Positions 31,775-42,074 of a DNA stretch of 64,000 nt are shown piece after piece. How positions within the stretch are numbered: position 1 is the first letter of the stretch; the number at the start of each line of letters is the position of its first letter. The notes below the pieces were generated by a model. The model saw only the letters and a program-made list of their open reading frames with translations, made no database searches and had not been told where the DNA came from. The position numbers were made by a program, and so were the translations under genes. Source of the DNA: Polynucleobacter necessarius. Its GTDB lineage: Bacteria > Pseudomonadota > Gammaproteobacteria > Burkholderiales > Burkholderiaceae. The stretch is taken from the NCBI RefSeq assembly GCF_900095205.1, contig NZ_LT606951.1, positions 496,001 through 560,000 of the forward strand, written 5' to 3'.

Positions 31775-32710
31775 ATGGCCGCACTCGTTATTGCAGAACA
31801 CGATAATCAATCTTTAAAAGCAGCTACGCTTAATTCGGTGGCCGCAGCCTTGCAATGCTCTCCAGAGGTGGATATTCTTATTGCTGGGAGTAGTGCTGAT
31901 GCCGCTGTTCAAGCCGCTGCTCAAATTGCTGGCGTTCGTAAAGTAATTCAAATTGATGCGGCAAATTTAGCAGATCAGTTGGCTGAGCCTTTGGCAGCTC
32001 AAATTCTTTCCATTGCCAACGGCTATAGTCACATCCTCGCACCAGCCACTGCCAATGGCAAAAATGTCTTGCCACGCGTAGCCGCTAAATTGGATGTTGC
32101 TCAGTTATCTGACATTACCAAAGTAGTTAGTGCCGATACATTTGAGCGTCCGATCTACGCAGGTAATGCCATTGCCATTGTGCAATCTTCAGACCCTGTA
32201 AAGGTGATTACCGTTCGTACGACAGGCTTTGATCCTGTTGCTGCTAATGGTGGTTCTGCTGCTATCGAAAAAGCTGCTGCTGCAGATAGCATGACTCAAT
32301 CATCTTTTGTAGGGCGTGAACTGACTAAATCAGATCGCCCAGAACTCACTGCCGCTAAGATCATCGTCTCTGGTGGTCGTGGCTTAGGGTCTGGTGAAAA
32401 GTATCAAGAACTGATTGCGCCACTAGCCGATAAGTTAGGTGCTGCCTTGGGTGCGTCTCGCGCAGCGGTAGATGCAGGTTACGTTCCAAATGATTACCAG
32501 GTAGGCCAGACTGGCAAGATTGTGGCTCCTCAGCTTTATATCGCTGTGGGCATCTCCGGTGCTATTCAGCATTTGGCGGGAATGAAGGACTCTAAAGTGA
32601 TCGTTGCGATCAATAAAGATCCAGAGGCGCCTATTTTTAGTGTTGCCGATTATGGACTCGTTGCGGATTTAAATACTGCTATTCCTGAGCTCACAAAGGC
32701 CCTGGGTTAA
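31775..32710 (+). CDS. etfA: Electron transfer flavoprotein subunit alpha
   Basis: The 311-residue protein has the FAD-binding C-terminal domain with VSGGRGLGSGEKY, GYVPNDYQVGQTGKIVAP and LYIAVGISGAIQHLAGMKDS. It forms a heterodimer with EtfB. Gene order etfB-etfA followed by an acyl-CoA dehydrogenase is standard in betaproteobacteria. No lesion was seen. Confidence 0.96.
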   Translation: MAALVIAEHDNQSLKAATLNSVAAALQCSPEVDILIAGSSADAAVQAAAQIAGVRKVIQIDAANLADQLAEPLAAQILSIANGYSHILAPATANGKNVLPRVAAKLDVAQLSDITKVVSADTFERPIYAGNAIAIVQSSDPVKVITVRTTGFDPVAANGGSAAIEKAAAADSMTQSSFVGRELTKSDRPELTAAKIIVSGGRGLGSGEKYQELIAPLADKLGAALGASRAAVDAGYVPNDYQVGQTGKIVAPQLYIAVGISGAIQHLAGMKDSKVIVAINKDPEAPIFSVADYGLVADLNTAIPELTKALG

Positions 32711-32780
32711 AAAGTATTGAAGCGTTCAGTGTCACCAAATAATTTATGTAGTTATTCAGTTCGAATAAAGAGGAGTTGTA

Positions 32781-34577
32781 ATGCCATACGTAGCCCCAGT
32801 CAAAGACATGTTTGTTTGTAATGAATGAATTAGCTGGTCTAGCGGATGTCGTTGCCTATCCTTATCCTTCCTATGCTGAAGCAGGTGCTGATGTTGATTT
32901 AGCGCCTGCAGTTCTAGAAGAATCTGCAAAATTTAATCAAGCTGTTGTTGCCCCACTGAACCGGACTGGTGATCAGAGCCCAAGCTCTTTAAAAGATGGG
33001 GTCGTAACTACCGCTCCTGGTTTTAAGAGTGCTTTCGAGCAATATGCAGCAGCAGGGTGTCAAGGAGTGATTCACCTGGCTGAGTTTGGTGGACAAGGTT
33101 TGCCAAAATTAATTGCAACTGTTTGTTTTGAAATGGTGCACTCAGCCAGTCTTTCGTTTGCTCTGTGCCCAATGCTGACTGATAGCGCAATTGAAGTGCT
33201 GCTCACTGCAGCTAGCGCAGAACTAAAAGAGCGTTTTGTACCCCAGATGATTTCGGGTGAGTGGACGGGTTCGATGTGCATAACTGAACCACAGGCGGGT
33301 TCTGACTTGTCGATGGTTCGCGCACGTGCAGTTCCAGAGGGCGATGGTGCTTATAAGATATTTGGCACCAAAATTTATATCACCTATGGTGAGCACGATA
33401 TGGCTAAAAATATTATCCATTTAGTGTTAGCAAGAACTCCGGATGCGCCTGAGGGAGTTAAGGGCATCTCTTTATTTGTAGTGCCTAAGGTTCTTGGTTA
33501 AAGAAGATGGTTCATTAGGCGAGCGCAATGATGTGCATTGTGTCTCCTATTGAGCATAAGTTGGGTATTAAAGCGAGCCCGACTGCAGTTCTGCAATTTG
33601 GTGATCATGGTGGCGCTGTAGGCTATCTGGTTGGCGAAGAAAATCGCGGCCTTGAATACATGTTTGTCATGATGAATGCAGCTCGTTTTGCGGTAGGTAT
33701 GCAAGGAGTTGCAGTAGCAGAGCGTGCCTATCAAAAAGCAGTTCGATATGCTAAAGATCGCGTACAAAGTCGCGACCTAGCTGGATCGCCTGGCCCTGTG
33801 ACAATTATTCATCAGCCAGATGTGAAGCGTATGTTAATGACAATGCGTGCATATACCGAAGCATCGCATGCGCTTGCTTACTATGCTGCTGCTGCGTACG
33901 ATGCGCAGCATGCCGCTCCTGATGAGGCGGTGAGTAAGGCTAATCAAGCTATTTATGAATTCTTAGTCCCTATCGTAAAGGGCTTCTCTACTGAGATGTC
34001 GATCGAAGTTGCTAGCTTGGGTGTTCAAGTGCATGGCGGCATGGGTTTCATTGAAGAAACAGGGGCAGCATAGCATTACCGCGATGCACATATCTTGACG
34101 ATTTATGAAGGCACGACAGCAATTCAGGCAAACGACTTAGTTGGTAGAAAAACAGTGCGTGATGGCGGAGCGATTGCAAAAGAGTTGTCGCAAAAAATTG
34201 CGGAAACTGAAAAAGATTTAGCGGCGAGCGGTAGTGCGGACGCTAAAGCTGTTTTGGAGCAGTTGACTTTAGCGCGCGCCGCATTTGATCAGGCAGTCGC
34301 TTATATTGTTGCTAATGCAAAGACAGATATCAAGGCGGTCTATGCTGGTAGCTTTGCCTATCTGCGTTTATCCGGTTTGGTATTGGGTGGCTGGCAAATG
34401 GCCAGAGCGCTTTTAGCCGCTAAGCGTTTGCGTGATGGAGATCCAAAATTCTATGATGCAAAGATTGCAACAGCGCGTTTCTTTGCTGAGAATCTCATGC
34501 CCCAAGCTCAAGCGCTTGCAACTTCAATTATCGAGAGCGGACACTCTACTAATGCATTAGAGGTTGAGCAGTTCTAA
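32781..34577 (+). pseudogene. Acyl-CoA dehydrogenase, multiply disrupted
   Basis: The start MPYVAPVKDM at 32781 loses frame near 32815 and resumes as NELAGLADV. The body has TEPQAGSDLSMVRARA (substrate/FAD region) and VLQFGDHGGAVGYLVGEENRGLEYMF. Further frameshifts lie near 33495 and 33545. At about 34072 an in-frame TAG falls where the family has a glutamine codon, between GFIEETGAA and HYRDAHILTIYEGTTAIQANDL. The last block contains the catalytic-loop region of the C-terminal domain. Full-length homologues of this AcdA-type enzyme have about 595 residues. Four independent lesions, one of them a base substitution, make sequencing error improbable. Confidence 0.94.
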
Positions 34578-34597
34578 GCAAAAGAGAAAATAAAAAA

Positions 34598-34619
34598 CCG
34601 CTCCATAGAGCGGCTCTTT
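34598..34619 (+). terminator. Terminator hairpin after the acyl-CoA dehydrogenase remnant
   Basis: CCGCTC and GAGCGG form a six-pair stem around CATA, preceded by an A-run and followed by an imperfect CTCTTTC tract. A second inverted repeat, AAAAGCTATC/GATAGCTTTTTT at about 34625-34658, follows and would serve the minus-strand gene that ends there. Confidence 0.6.
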
Positions 34620-34640
34620 CAACAGAAAAGCTATCTGCAA

Positions 34641-35087
34641 TTATTGGGATAGCTTTTTTGCTTCATGGATTTGTGAAATAAAGAATTGCTCAAATGAGAC
34701 GGCTAGAAAAGTCATCATCACACCAGCACCAAAGACTAGTGAGAAGATGACAGTTAAGATTTCTAACCAACCCGAGCGAGTACGTCGATGTTCTTCAATT
34801 CCAGGATTAAATTGAGCATCCCATTTTTCATCTAAACGGAGCCCAAAAGCAATGGTGGTTAGCCAGCTTGCTTCAATTGCTATAAATTCAAACGTAATCA
34901 ATACCCATCCTGGCGCAGAATGAAAATGAGCGTCTTTTAAAATGATCCAACCTACTGCGCCACCTATCAAAGCGAACAATTGAATCCATGCCCAAAAAGA
35001 CTTAAACCCTTGCAGGTAAAAGCAATTCAGGCCACTACCAGGAAATAGCAATCCAAGTGCGCAAAAAAGGAGTTTAGATTTTTTCAT
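34641..35087 (-). CDS. Small inner-membrane protein, TM2-like N-terminus
   Basis: I do not recognise a named family. The 148-residue protein has about four hydrophobic segments: LLFCALGLLFPGSG, AWIQLFALIGGAVGWII, WVLITFEFIAIEASWLTTIAFG and LEILTVIFSLVFGAGVMMTFLAVSF. The opening (LFPGSGLNCFYLQGF) resembles the G-x-H-R-F-Y-L pattern of TM2 domains with changes. It lies 26 bases upstream of no other gene on this strand but follows the META lipoprotein gene, so the two may be cotranscribed. Confidence 0.6.
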   Translation of the reverse strand: MKKSKLLFCALGLLFPGSGLNCFYLQGFKSFWAWIQLFALIGGAVGWIILKDAHFHSAPGWVLITFEFIAIEASWLTTIAFGLRLDEKWDAQFNPGIEEHRRTRSGWLEILTVIFSLVFGAGVMMTFLAVSFEQFFISQIHEAKKLSQ

Positions 35088-35113
35088 GAATCTTTCTGAG
35101 GATTGGAAGGCCT

Positions 35114-35638
35114 TTAATTATTAGGCTTTTGCGTAAAACTTAACACTTCACGATCAGTGCCAACCATGAGCAATTGATCACCATTGCGCACAATGCTGCG
35201 ATAGTCATTTAATTCGTATAGAAAATCATTTTCTAATTCCATGCGCTGTGGACTACAAGCCATTTTGGTGCTTGCAATTTGCTTAAGAGAAAATCCGCGA
35301 GAGTCTTCGTCTAGGGAGGCAGTAAAGCGATTGCAACCTGTTGATCCACTGACACGTTGACCAGTGGCATCAAAAATAATTTGTATCGGATTGCTCGCAT
35401 CACCCTTTGGAATTTGGCGTGTGCGTACTTCGCCATTGTTATTGGGTGGTAAATTCCAGCGAGTAAGCTCCCATTTAGTGTTTTTTAACTCACTACTTGG
35501 CGGGCTTATTTTGGCTCCGCATGACGGTATGACATTAGCGCATCCAGCAAAAAGTCCAATACCCAGGCAAGAAACAGCCATAAATAGCTTTTTTAAAGGC
35601 AAACTGGTGGGCTTTAAGGGCTTGTATTGATGGATCAT
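35114..35638 (-). CDS. META-domain lipoprotein (HslJ-like)
   Basis: The 174-residue protein has a lipoprotein signal ending in LGIGLFAGC. Its single META domain runs from LKNTKWELTRWNL through VSGSTGCNRFTASLDED to STKMACSPQRMELENDFLYEL. META domains occur in HslJ, a heat-inducible envelope protein linked to novobiocin resistance, and in periplasmic inhibitors. The exact role is unknown. It is separated from the membrane-protein gene at 34641 by 26 bases in the same direction. Confidence 0.82.
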   Translation of the reverse strand: MIHQYKPLKPTSLPLKKLFMAVSCLGIGLFAGCANVIPSCGAKISPPSSELKNTKWELTRWNLPPNNNGEVRTRQIPKGDASNPIQIIFDATGQRVSGSTGCNRFTASLDEDSRGFSLKQIASTKMACSPQRMELENDFLYELNDYRSIVRNGDQLLMVGTDREVLSFTQKPNN

Positions 35639-35861
35639 ATTTATCTAAGTTATTGTTTTTAATGTATTTTTTATCCAATAGGGTATTCTGTTCTACTGTC
35701 TTGCTTGCTTAAATAGGTGGAAGAAGTAGGGGTTTTCGTCTAGAATATGAGGTTTTCCACTCTACCGTATCTTTTGTTTGGTGGGCTGGAGCCCAAGATT
35801 TTGTAGAAATTTCATTGGATTGTAATCAACCTGTTTTCATTTTAGATTTTAAGGAATAAGT

Positions 35862-36107
35862 ATGGTCGTCATTCGACTGGCACGCGGCGGTTCTAAGAAG
35901 CGCCCTTTTTACAGCATCGTTGCTACTGATAAGTGCAACCGTCGTGACTCGAACTTTATCGAGCGTATTGGTTATTTCAACCCACAAGCAGTGGCCACTG
36001 AGCAAGCAATGCGCATTGCTCAAGATCGTTTGATTTACTGGGCTGGTGTTGGTGCGCAAATCTCCCCAACAGTAGTTCGTTTGATTAAAAATAATCTAGC
36101 TGTTTAA
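35862..36107 (+). CDS. rpsP: 30S ribosomal protein S16
   Basis: This 81-residue protein starts [41 protein letters not shown], the canonical S16 opening. It is needed for 30S assembly. It is first in rpsP-rimM-trmD-rplS, the conserved ribosome and tRNA-modification operon. A 220-base upstream region (35640-35861) contains no other gene and presumably holds the operon promoter, though no clear -35/-10 pair stood out. Confidence 0.97.
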   Translation: MVVIRLARGGSKKRPFYSIVATDKCNRRDSNFIERIGYFNPQAVATEQAMRIAQDRLIYWAGVGAQISPTVVRLIKNNLAV

Positions 36108-36199
36108 TATCTCATTGCTAAAAGCTTCATCGATGCGGTGGAGTTTTTAGTGACAAGATGTTTAGTTGTTTTATTTCAGGAAAATAAGGTGTTTTACTC

Positions 36200-36766
36200 A
36201 TGAGCGCACCTTCCCCGAATGATTTGATTGAACTCGGCGCTATATCTGAGGCGCAAGGTTTGCAGGGCCAGGTCAAAGTTAGACCTCACTCTTCAGAGCC
36301 TGTAGCACTTCTCTCTTCTAAATCAGTTTGGTTATCTCTTATCCCACGTAGGGATGTCGGCGTTTCTGTGTCCACAGAGCAAGTCTCATTGACGGAATAT
36401 AAAGTAAAGAGTGCCAAGATGCACAGCGGCAACGTTGTGATGTCACTTGAGGGCATCAGTGATCGCGATCAAGCTCTTGCATTAAAAGGTGCAAGGATAT
36501 TGGTGGCTCGCGACGCATTCCCAAAGGCAGATAGCGATTCTTATTACTGGGTTGATCTCATCGGATGTAAGGCGGTCAATCTGCAAGACGAGGTTCTTGG
36601 TGAAGTTGTTGATATTACTGAGAATAGTGCGCATGGTGTCATTGCAATTGGCATACCCGAGACTAAAGAAATGAAATATTTGGTGCCATTTGTCAAAGAG
36701 GTTGTCCAAAAGGTCGACTTACCAAATAAAACGATTACCCTTGATTGGCAGTCTGACTGGCAATAA
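36200..36766 (+). CDS. rimM: Ribosome maturation factor RimM
   Basis: The 188-residue protein has the N-terminal RimM beta-barrel (LIELGAISEAQGLQGQVKVRPHS) and the C-terminal PRC-barrel (YYWVDLIGCKAVNLQDEVLGEVVDI). It assists maturation of the 30S head through S19. It is in the standard position between rpsP and trmD. Confidence 0.95.
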   Translation: MSAPSPNDLIELGAISEAQGLQGQVKVRPHSSEPVALLSSKSVWLSLIPRRDVGVSVSTEQVSLTEYKVKSAKMHSGNVVMSLEGISDRDQALALKGARILVARDAFPKADSDSYYWVDLIGCKAVNLQDEVLGEVVDITENSAHGVIAIGIPETKEMKYLVPFVKEVVQKVDLPNKTITLDWQSDWQ

Positions 36767-36801
36767 TCATTTAGAGATAAATTTCAAAAATAGCTACTGA
36801 T

Positions 36802-37548
36802 ATGCGCTTTGACGTTGTGACCTTATTTCCAGAAATGTTCTCAGCGCTAACGCAATGGGGTATTACAGGTCGCGCAGGCCAACAATCTCTGGCGAGCGTT
36901 CATCTATGGAATCCGCGAGATTTTTGCTCAGACCCTCGTAAAACAGTGGATGATCGCGCTTATGGTGGTGGCCCAGGCATGGTCATGATGGCTAAGCCTC
37001 TGGAGGATACGGTTGCCGGAATTCAGGCTGCCCATCAGGCGGCGGGCATCAAAAGTGGACCCATTTGCTTATTAGCACCCCAAGGAGAGCGTTTTTCTCA
37101 GAAGATAGCGATAAATATCATCAATTATGGCAATTTAAGCTTCATTTGTGGTCGATATGAAGCGGTTGACCAGCGTTTTATTGATCGAAACGTTGATTTA
37201 CAGCTTTCTATTGGGGATTTTGTGCTTTCTGGCGGTGAAATTCCTGCTATGGCGATGATAGATGCGGTCATCAGGTTGATTCCTGGGGCGCTTGGAGACG
37301 GTGAATCTGCTGCGCAAGATAGCTTTATGAATGGTCTTTTAGACTACCCCCACTACACTCGCCCAGAAATATATGAAAATTTATCTGTGCCAGACGTGCT
37401 TTTAGGCGGACATCACGCTAAAATAGCGGATTGGCGTCGGCAGAAGTCTTTAGAGCTGACGTTCAGGTTAAGGCCGGACTTAATTGAATCGGCTAGAGCC
37501 AAAGGGTTGCTAACTCGAGAAGATGAACAATTTCTTCGCTCTCTGTAA
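36802..37548 (+). CDS. trmD: tRNA (guanine-N1)-methyltransferase
   Basis: The 248-residue SPOUT methyltransferase begins [20 protein letters not shown] and contains [14 protein letters not shown] and the trefoil-knot SAM loop [21 protein letters not shown]. It methylates G37 of tRNAs with the GGN-type anticodon neighbourhood and so prevents frameshifting. It is intact and essential in most bacteria. Confidence 0.97.
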   Translation: MRFDVVTLFPEMFSALTQWGITGRAGQQSLASVHLWNPRDFCSDPRKTVDDRAYGGGPGMVMMAKPLEDTVAGIQAAHQAAGIKSGPICLLAPQGERFSQKIAINIINYGNLSFICGRYEAVDQRFIDRNVDLQLSIGDFVLSGGEIPAMAMIDAVIRLIPGALGDGESAAQDSFMNGLLDYPHYTRPEIYENLSVPDVLLGGHHAKIADWRRQKSLELTFRLRPDLIESARAKGLLTREDEQFLRSL

Positions 37549-37681
37549 ATACTTTTAGTGTGCAGTAGTGAAAAGGTGGTTTGGTTTTTGGTTTAGTGAA
37601 ATTGTTTTAACTGCATCCTCTATTAGGTCCGTTGGCTTTGGTCTCGGGATTAAACGCTAATACGATGTTTAAGGATTAAAA

Positions 37682-38077
37682 ATGAATTTAATTGCAAAAA
37701 TTGAGCAAGAAGAAATTGCTCGCTTAAGTGCTAACAAAGTACTGCCTAGCTTCGCTCCTGGCGATACTGTTGTTGTTAGCGTAAACGTTGTTGAAGGTAC
37801 ACGTAAGCGTACCCAAGCCTTTGAAGGCGTTGTGATTGCTAAGCGTAATCGCGGACTCAATTCCAGCTTTATCGTGCGTAAAATTTCTTCCGGTGAAGGC
37901 GTTGAGCGGACTTTCCAAACATATTCACCATTAATCGCTAGCGTTGAAGTGAAGCGTCGCGGTGATGTACGTCGTGCTAAGTTGTATTACTTGCGTGATC
38001 GTTCAGGTAAGTCAGCACGTATTAAAGAAAAGCTTCAGGCACGTGTTAAGCCAACAGCTGCTGTAGCTGCTGAGTAA
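37682..38077 (+). CDS. rplS: 50S ribosomal protein L19
   Basis: The 131-residue protein has the L19 signature [39 protein letters not shown] and [13 protein letters not shown]19 lies at the 30S-50S interface. The gene is preceded by a 133-base gap (37549-37681) without other genes. It ends the operon, and a clear terminator follows. Confidence 0.97.
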   Translation: MNLIAKIEQEEIARLSANKVLPSFAPGDTVVVSVNVVEGTRKRTQAFEGVVIAKRNRGLNSSFIVRKISSGEGVERTFQTYSPLIASVEVKRRGDVRRAKLYYLRDRSGKSARIKEKLQARVKPTAAVAAE

Positions 38078-38098
38078 TCGCTGCTTTGATGCAAACAG

Positions 38099-38125
38099 AA
38101 AGGCGGCCTAGGTCTCGCCTTTTTT
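38099..38125 (+). terminator. Rho-independent terminator after rplS
   Basis: AAAGGCG pairs with CGCCTTT around an approximately ten-base loop, followed by a run of Ts. It lies 21 bases beyond the rplS stop and closes the rpsP operon. Confidence 0.85.
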
Positions 38126-38138
38126 GTTGCCTTAGAAT

Positions 38139-38889
38139 ATGACAATGCCCAAGACCTCGAGCCCAGAAGACTATGCAATTAATGTTGCCGCGCCTCCGGG
38201 ATTTAATGCGGAGGCGATACCCATTCATCAGACTTGCGCCGGCGAGAAAATAGTTGTGAGCGAATTTTTGGAGCCAAGTAGTTTAAAGGCTCGCCTACAA
38301 TCTTCGCCGCAATGGCAACCTGAAATATTACTGATGAAAATCGTCATGTCATCGCTGCAAATATTATTGCCAAGCGCCAGGCGGCTGGAAAGGTTACCAA
38401 AGCAGCAGTATTGATTCCTTTGGCCCTAAAAGAAGATGGCTTATCGGTACTACTTACGCAAAGAACAAATCATTTGCATGATCATGCTGGTCAAATTAGC
38501 TTTCCTGGGGGTCGGTCGCATGGACCCTGAGGATCAAAGCCAAAATGACACTGCTTTACGAGAAAGTAGAGAGGAAATTGGGCTGGATCCTAGTAAGAGT
38601 GGAGATTGTTGGCCAGTTACCTCAATATTTGACTGTTTCTGGTTACAGCGTCACACTAGTAGTAGGATTGGTACAAGCTCAGGCAGAATATGTCTTGGAT
38701 GAGTTTGAAGTGGCTGATGTGTTTGAGGTGCCACTCCGTTTTTTGTTAGACCCTGCAAATCATCAAGTCAGATTGTGGCAAAGTGAGCAGGGTGGACGTC
38801 GTTTTTATTCAATACCTTATGAGAACCGCTTTATTCGGGGTGCTACTGCGGGAATGTTGCGCAACCTTTATCATTTATTAAAAGTATGA
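38139..38889 (+). pseudogene. Nudix CoA pyrophosphatase (NudL-like), frameshifted
   Basis: One Nudix protein is spread over three frames: an N-terminal segment to about 38330, then AAVLIPLALKEDGLSVLLTQRTNHLHDHAGQISFPGG. After a shift come GRMDPEDQSQNDTALRESREEIGLDPS (the Nudix box GX5EX7REUXEEXGU) and, after another shift near 38600, VEIVGQLPQYLTVSGYSVTLVVG to a C-terminal NRFIRGATAGMLRNLYHLL. NudL-type enzymes cleave coenzyme A and its esters. Breaks lie near 38330, 38512 and 38600. Its stop overlaps the next gene's ATG by four bases. Confidence 0.87.
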
Positions 38890-39845
38890 CTTTCTTTTCT
38901 ATTCTCTTCGCCCTCATTGCTGAGCAATATCGTCCAGTAACTTCGAGTCATTGGATTGCACGCGCTTGCGCCCGCTGGTTAGATTGGGTGGCTGGAGAGT
39001 TCGGCGGCAAAACAGAAGAGGGTGCAAGCCCGGTTGGTGCTCGAATGGCCTGTTTAGTCGCATTCATTCTTCCAACCTTTTTGGTATTTATTGTGTATGT
39101 CACATGTATGGTGACTTACCCAATTCTGGGTTTTATCTGGAATATCGTTATTGCGTATTTGTTTTTTGGTTTCCGTCAATTTAGTCATTCCTTTACTGCC
39201 GTGCATGAAGCGATTGAAGCGCATGATTTGCCGGCGGCACGAGCTGCCTTGGGTGAGTGGTACGATCCTGAGTTAGATACTTCTGATCTTTCTGAAACCG
39301 AAGTGATTTCCTTGGCGCTCGAGCGTGCCATTATTGGTTCGCATCACCATGTATTTGGCGTATTGTTTTGGTTCATGATGCCAATGGGTCCGGCAGGTGT
39401 AGTGCTTTACCGATTAGCAGATATCGCTGCACGGCGTTGGTCTGAGCGCGGTGACATGAACTTGAGTGAGTCCGCTCGCCATTTTTTCTACGTATTAGAT
39501 TGGGTTCCTGCACGCATCACAGCAATGGGCTTTGCGATCGTCGGAAACTTTGAGGGTGCTGTATACGGCTGGCGTTATTTGACGCAAAAATGGTCGGACT
39601 CTTTATCGGCAGTGATTTTGGCTGCGGGTAGCGGTGCCTTAGGCGTTCGTCTAGGTGAGCCGATGAGTGAACCTGACAGCGATGAAGCTCTGCGTATGGC
39701 TGAGGCTGGTGAGCCAGTGGTATATGAAGTAGGCCTTGAGCCCACTGAGCGGACGATGCGCTCTGCAGTAGGGCTAGTGTGGCGCTTAGTTATCGCTTGG
39801 ATGGCTTTGTTGCTAATGCTGACCATCGCTCTTCGGCTTGGCTAA
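38886..39845 (+). CDS. CobD/CbiB-family membrane protein
   Basis: The 319-residue protein begins MTFFSILFALIAEQYRPV and has several membrane segments, including LVAFILPTFLVFIVYVTCMV and FGVLFWFMMPMGPAGVVLYRL. The latter lies in the region conserved with CbiB/CobD and AmpE. CbiB makes adenosylcobinamide phosphate, but in betaproteobacteria lacking other cobalamin genes this short homologue is of unknown role. The ATGA overlap couples it to the broken Nudix gene. Its last 56 bases overlap the end of rsgA on the opposite strand. Confidence 0.7.
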   Translation: MTFFSILFALIAEQYRPVTSSHWIARACARWLDWVAGEFGGKTEEGASPVGARMACLVAFILPTFLVFIVYVTCMVTYPILGFIWNIVIAYLFFGFRQFSHSFTAVHEAIEAHDLPAARAALGEWYDPELDTSDLSETEVISLALERAIIGSHHHVFGVLFWFMMPMGPAGVVLYRLADIAARRWSERGDMNLSESARHFFYVLDWVPARITAMGFAIVGNFEGAVYGWRYLTQKWSDSLSAVILAAGSGALGVRLGEPMSEPDSDEALRMAEAGEPVVYEVGLEPTERTMRSAVGLVWRLVIAWMALLLMLTIALRLG

Positions 39846-40803
39846 TTCCCTGAATTTGCACATCTGCTGTTTTTGAATCAGAGTGTAGTTGTCTAAATAG
39901 CGTCAATCTTTCTGGCGCTATTTCATTTCTCTCAACCGCTTCTCGTACCGCACAGTCTGGCTCTAAGAGATGTGCGCAATTATGAAAGCGGCACTTCCCT
40001 AGAAGGTCTTTAAATTCTCTAAAAGCGTGCTGTAATTCGCTCACGGACATGTGTGCTAAACCAAATTCTTGAAAGCCAGGAGAGTCAATGAGTGCTCCTA
40101 GTTTACCTGTTTCATCTCTGCCCCATGCTTCTGGTAACTCAAAGTAACGGCATGCTGTCGTGGTGTGTTTGCCAGTATCCAATCGCACAGAATATTCTTG
40201 AGTGAGTGCTGCAGCATTTGGGATCCACGCATTTAATAGGCTGGATTTTCCCATGCCAGATTGACCTACAAAGACGGAAACTTTACCTTGAAGTGCAGGG
40301 CGAAGCGCATTAATAGAAGTGGGATCAAACTTTGCAGATACCTTGCTTACTGGATATCCCATGCGTGCATACAGTTCAATGATCTTGCGTGCATGCGCCA
40401 AGTTATCTTTGAGATCGCATTTATTGAGCAAGATATGTAGACCAATCTGATTGGCTTCTGCAGCTACAACCGCTCTACCCAAGAGGTCAGGCGAGAAAGC
40501 GGGTTGTGTAGCGAGCACTACTAGGATTTGATCAACATTAGATGCAATCAGCTTGCTCTTAAAAGCATCAGAGCGATACAGAAGATTTTCTCGGGGCTCA
40601 ATCTGAATAATGCGGGCTTGGTCGGCCGAGGTCATTTCTAGAAACATGCGATCGCCCACAGCCCCGACGTGTTGCTTGGCAGGCGTGCTTACTTGAATCA
40701 GTGGTCCATCGGGTGTTTCGAGACCCTTTGTATCTGCAATTAAACGCTGCGCCAAATAATGCCTTCCGTAGGAAGCAATGAGAAGCGCATGAAATTGTTC
40801 CAT
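39790..40803 (-). CDS. rsgA: Small ribosomal subunit biogenesis GTPase RsgA
   Basis: The 337-residue protein is a circularly permuted GTPase. An OB-fold comes first, then the G4-type NKCDL, the P-loop GQSGMGKSSLLNAW, the G3 region DSPGFQEFGL and a C-terminal zinc finger (GKCRFHNCAHLLEPDCAV). RsgA releases maturation factors from the 30S subunit. Its 3' end overlaps the CobD-like gene tail to tail by 56 bases. It ends further downstream than usual, with a tail after the zinc finger that lies partly in this overlap. Confidence 0.93.
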   Translation of the reverse strand: MEQFHALLIASYGRHYLAQRLIADTKGLETPDGPLIQVSTPAKQHVGAVGDRMFLEMTSADQARIIQIEPRENLLYRSDAFKSKLIASNVDQILVVLATQPAFSPDLLGRAVVAAEANQIGLHILLNKCDLKDNLAHARKIIELYARMGYPVSKVSAKFDPTSINALRPALQGKVSVFVGQSGMGKSSLLNAWIPNAAALTQEYSVRLDTGKHTTTACRYFELPEAWGRDETGKLGALIDSPGFQEFGLAHMSVSELQHAFREFKDLLGKCRFHNCAHLLEPDCAVREAVERNEIAPERLTLFRQLHSDSKTADVQIQGISQAEERWSALATKPSKR

Positions 40804-40805
40804 CG

Positions 40806-42059
40806 TTAGGTGCTAAATCGCTTCAAGTTGGTAATGCGTAAAGGTGCTGGTGGATGTGAGCTATAGAAAGCGGTATAGATGGGATCGGGCGTCAGTGTTG
40901 AAGCATTGTCTTGATAAAGTTTGACTAACGCAGTAATTAAGTCTTTGGCTGAAGATTTTTCTGCAGCAAAGCCATCAGCCTCATATTCATGTTTACGAGA
41001 TGCGATGCTTGAAAGCGGGGTGAAGAAAAAGCTAAACACAGGCGAGACCAACATAAACAGAGCTAAAGCAAGACCACCGTTGTAGCCATTGAGATTAGGC
41101 ATGACACCTAAATCCGTGTAAAACCAAGCCTTGGTGCTAACCCATCCTAAGAGGGCAAACGTGCCAAAACTCAAGGCAAATGAGACCAGTAGGCGCTTAC
41201 GAATATGCTTGCATTTAAAGTGGCCGAGTTCATGGGCCAGTACCGCTTCTACTTCACCAGGATTTAGTTTTTCAATTAAGGTATCAAAAAATACAATGCG
41301 CTTCGCTTTTCCCATGCCAGCAAAAAAGGCGTTTCCATGCGCACTCCGTTTACTACCGTTCATCACAAACAATCCCTGCCTCGCAAAATCACAACGGGCA
41401 AGCAGTGCTTCAATTTGTGTTTTTAATGGGCCATCTTCTAGAGCTTGAAATTTATTAAAGAGCGGAGCGATAAAGGTGGGGAAGATCCACTGCATCAATA
41501 GGCTAAAGACCGTCAAAACCACCCAAGCCCACAACCACCATAAGTCTCCTGCTTTAGCCATTAAAGTCAAAATGACCCATAGCAGCGGGATTCCGATGGC
41601 GCCACCAACGGACATACTTTTAAACATATCTGAGAAGAATAGCTTTTTCCCCATACGATTAAAACCAAAGCGCTCTTCCAAGTGGAACTGTTTATACCAA
41701 GAGAAAGGAGTATCAATCACTCCTGAGATGATTACTATCGAAACAAGTAAGGCGATTTGTTGGGCAATCCCTTCCCCCAATAATTGCAGTAACGTCATGT
41801 TGAGGATCTGTAAGCCACTCAATAAAGTGAAGCCAATTAAAATGATGGCGCTGACCCCATTTTCTAAAATACCTAGTTTTAATTTTGCGATGGTGTAATC
41901 AGCCGCTTTTTGATGCTCTGCAGGGGTTACCTTTTCAGCGAATTCTGCTGGAACGGAGTCGCGATGTTGAGCAACATACCGAATTTGACGTTGGGAGAGC
42001 CAGTGGCGTAAGCCAAAGCTGGCAATAAAAGCGATTAAGAAAACAATTGTGAATGTCAT
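40806..42059 (-). CDS. M48-family metalloprotease (Ste24/CAAX-protease-like)
   Basis: The 417-residue multi-pass membrane protein has the zinc motif [14 protein letters not shown] and the third ligand in [11 protein letters not shown]. The helix pattern and length match Ste24-type CAAX prenyl protease 1 homologues common in betaproteobacteria. I chose the ATG at 42059 ([20 protein letters not shown]), which gives a normal first helix; an upstream in-frame extension to 42128 would overlap orn. It probably degrades damaged membrane proteins. It lies two bases upstream of rsgA and divergent from orn. Confidence 0.88.
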   Translation of the reverse strand: MTFTIVFLIAFIASFGLRHWLSQRQIRYVAQHRDSVPAEFAEKVTPAEHQKAADYTIAKLKLGILENGVSAIILIGFTLLSGLQILNMTLLQLLGEGIAQQIALLVSIVIISGVIDTPFSWYKQFHLEERFGFNRMGKKLFFSDMFKSMSVGGAIGIPLLWVILTLMAKAGDLWWLWAWVVLTVFSLLMQWIFPTFIAPLFNKFQALEDGPLKTQIEALLARCDFARQGLFVMNGSKRSAHGNAFFAGMGKAKRIVFFDTLIEKLNPGEVEAVLAHELGHFKCKHIRKRLLVSFALSFGTFALLGWVSTKAWFYTDLGVMPNLNGYNGGLALALFMLVSPVFSFFFTPLSSIASRKHEYEADGFAAEKSSAKDLITALVKLYQDNASTLTPDPIYTAFYSSHPPAPLRITNLKRFST

Positions 42060-42074
42060 GAGATCATTATAGAT

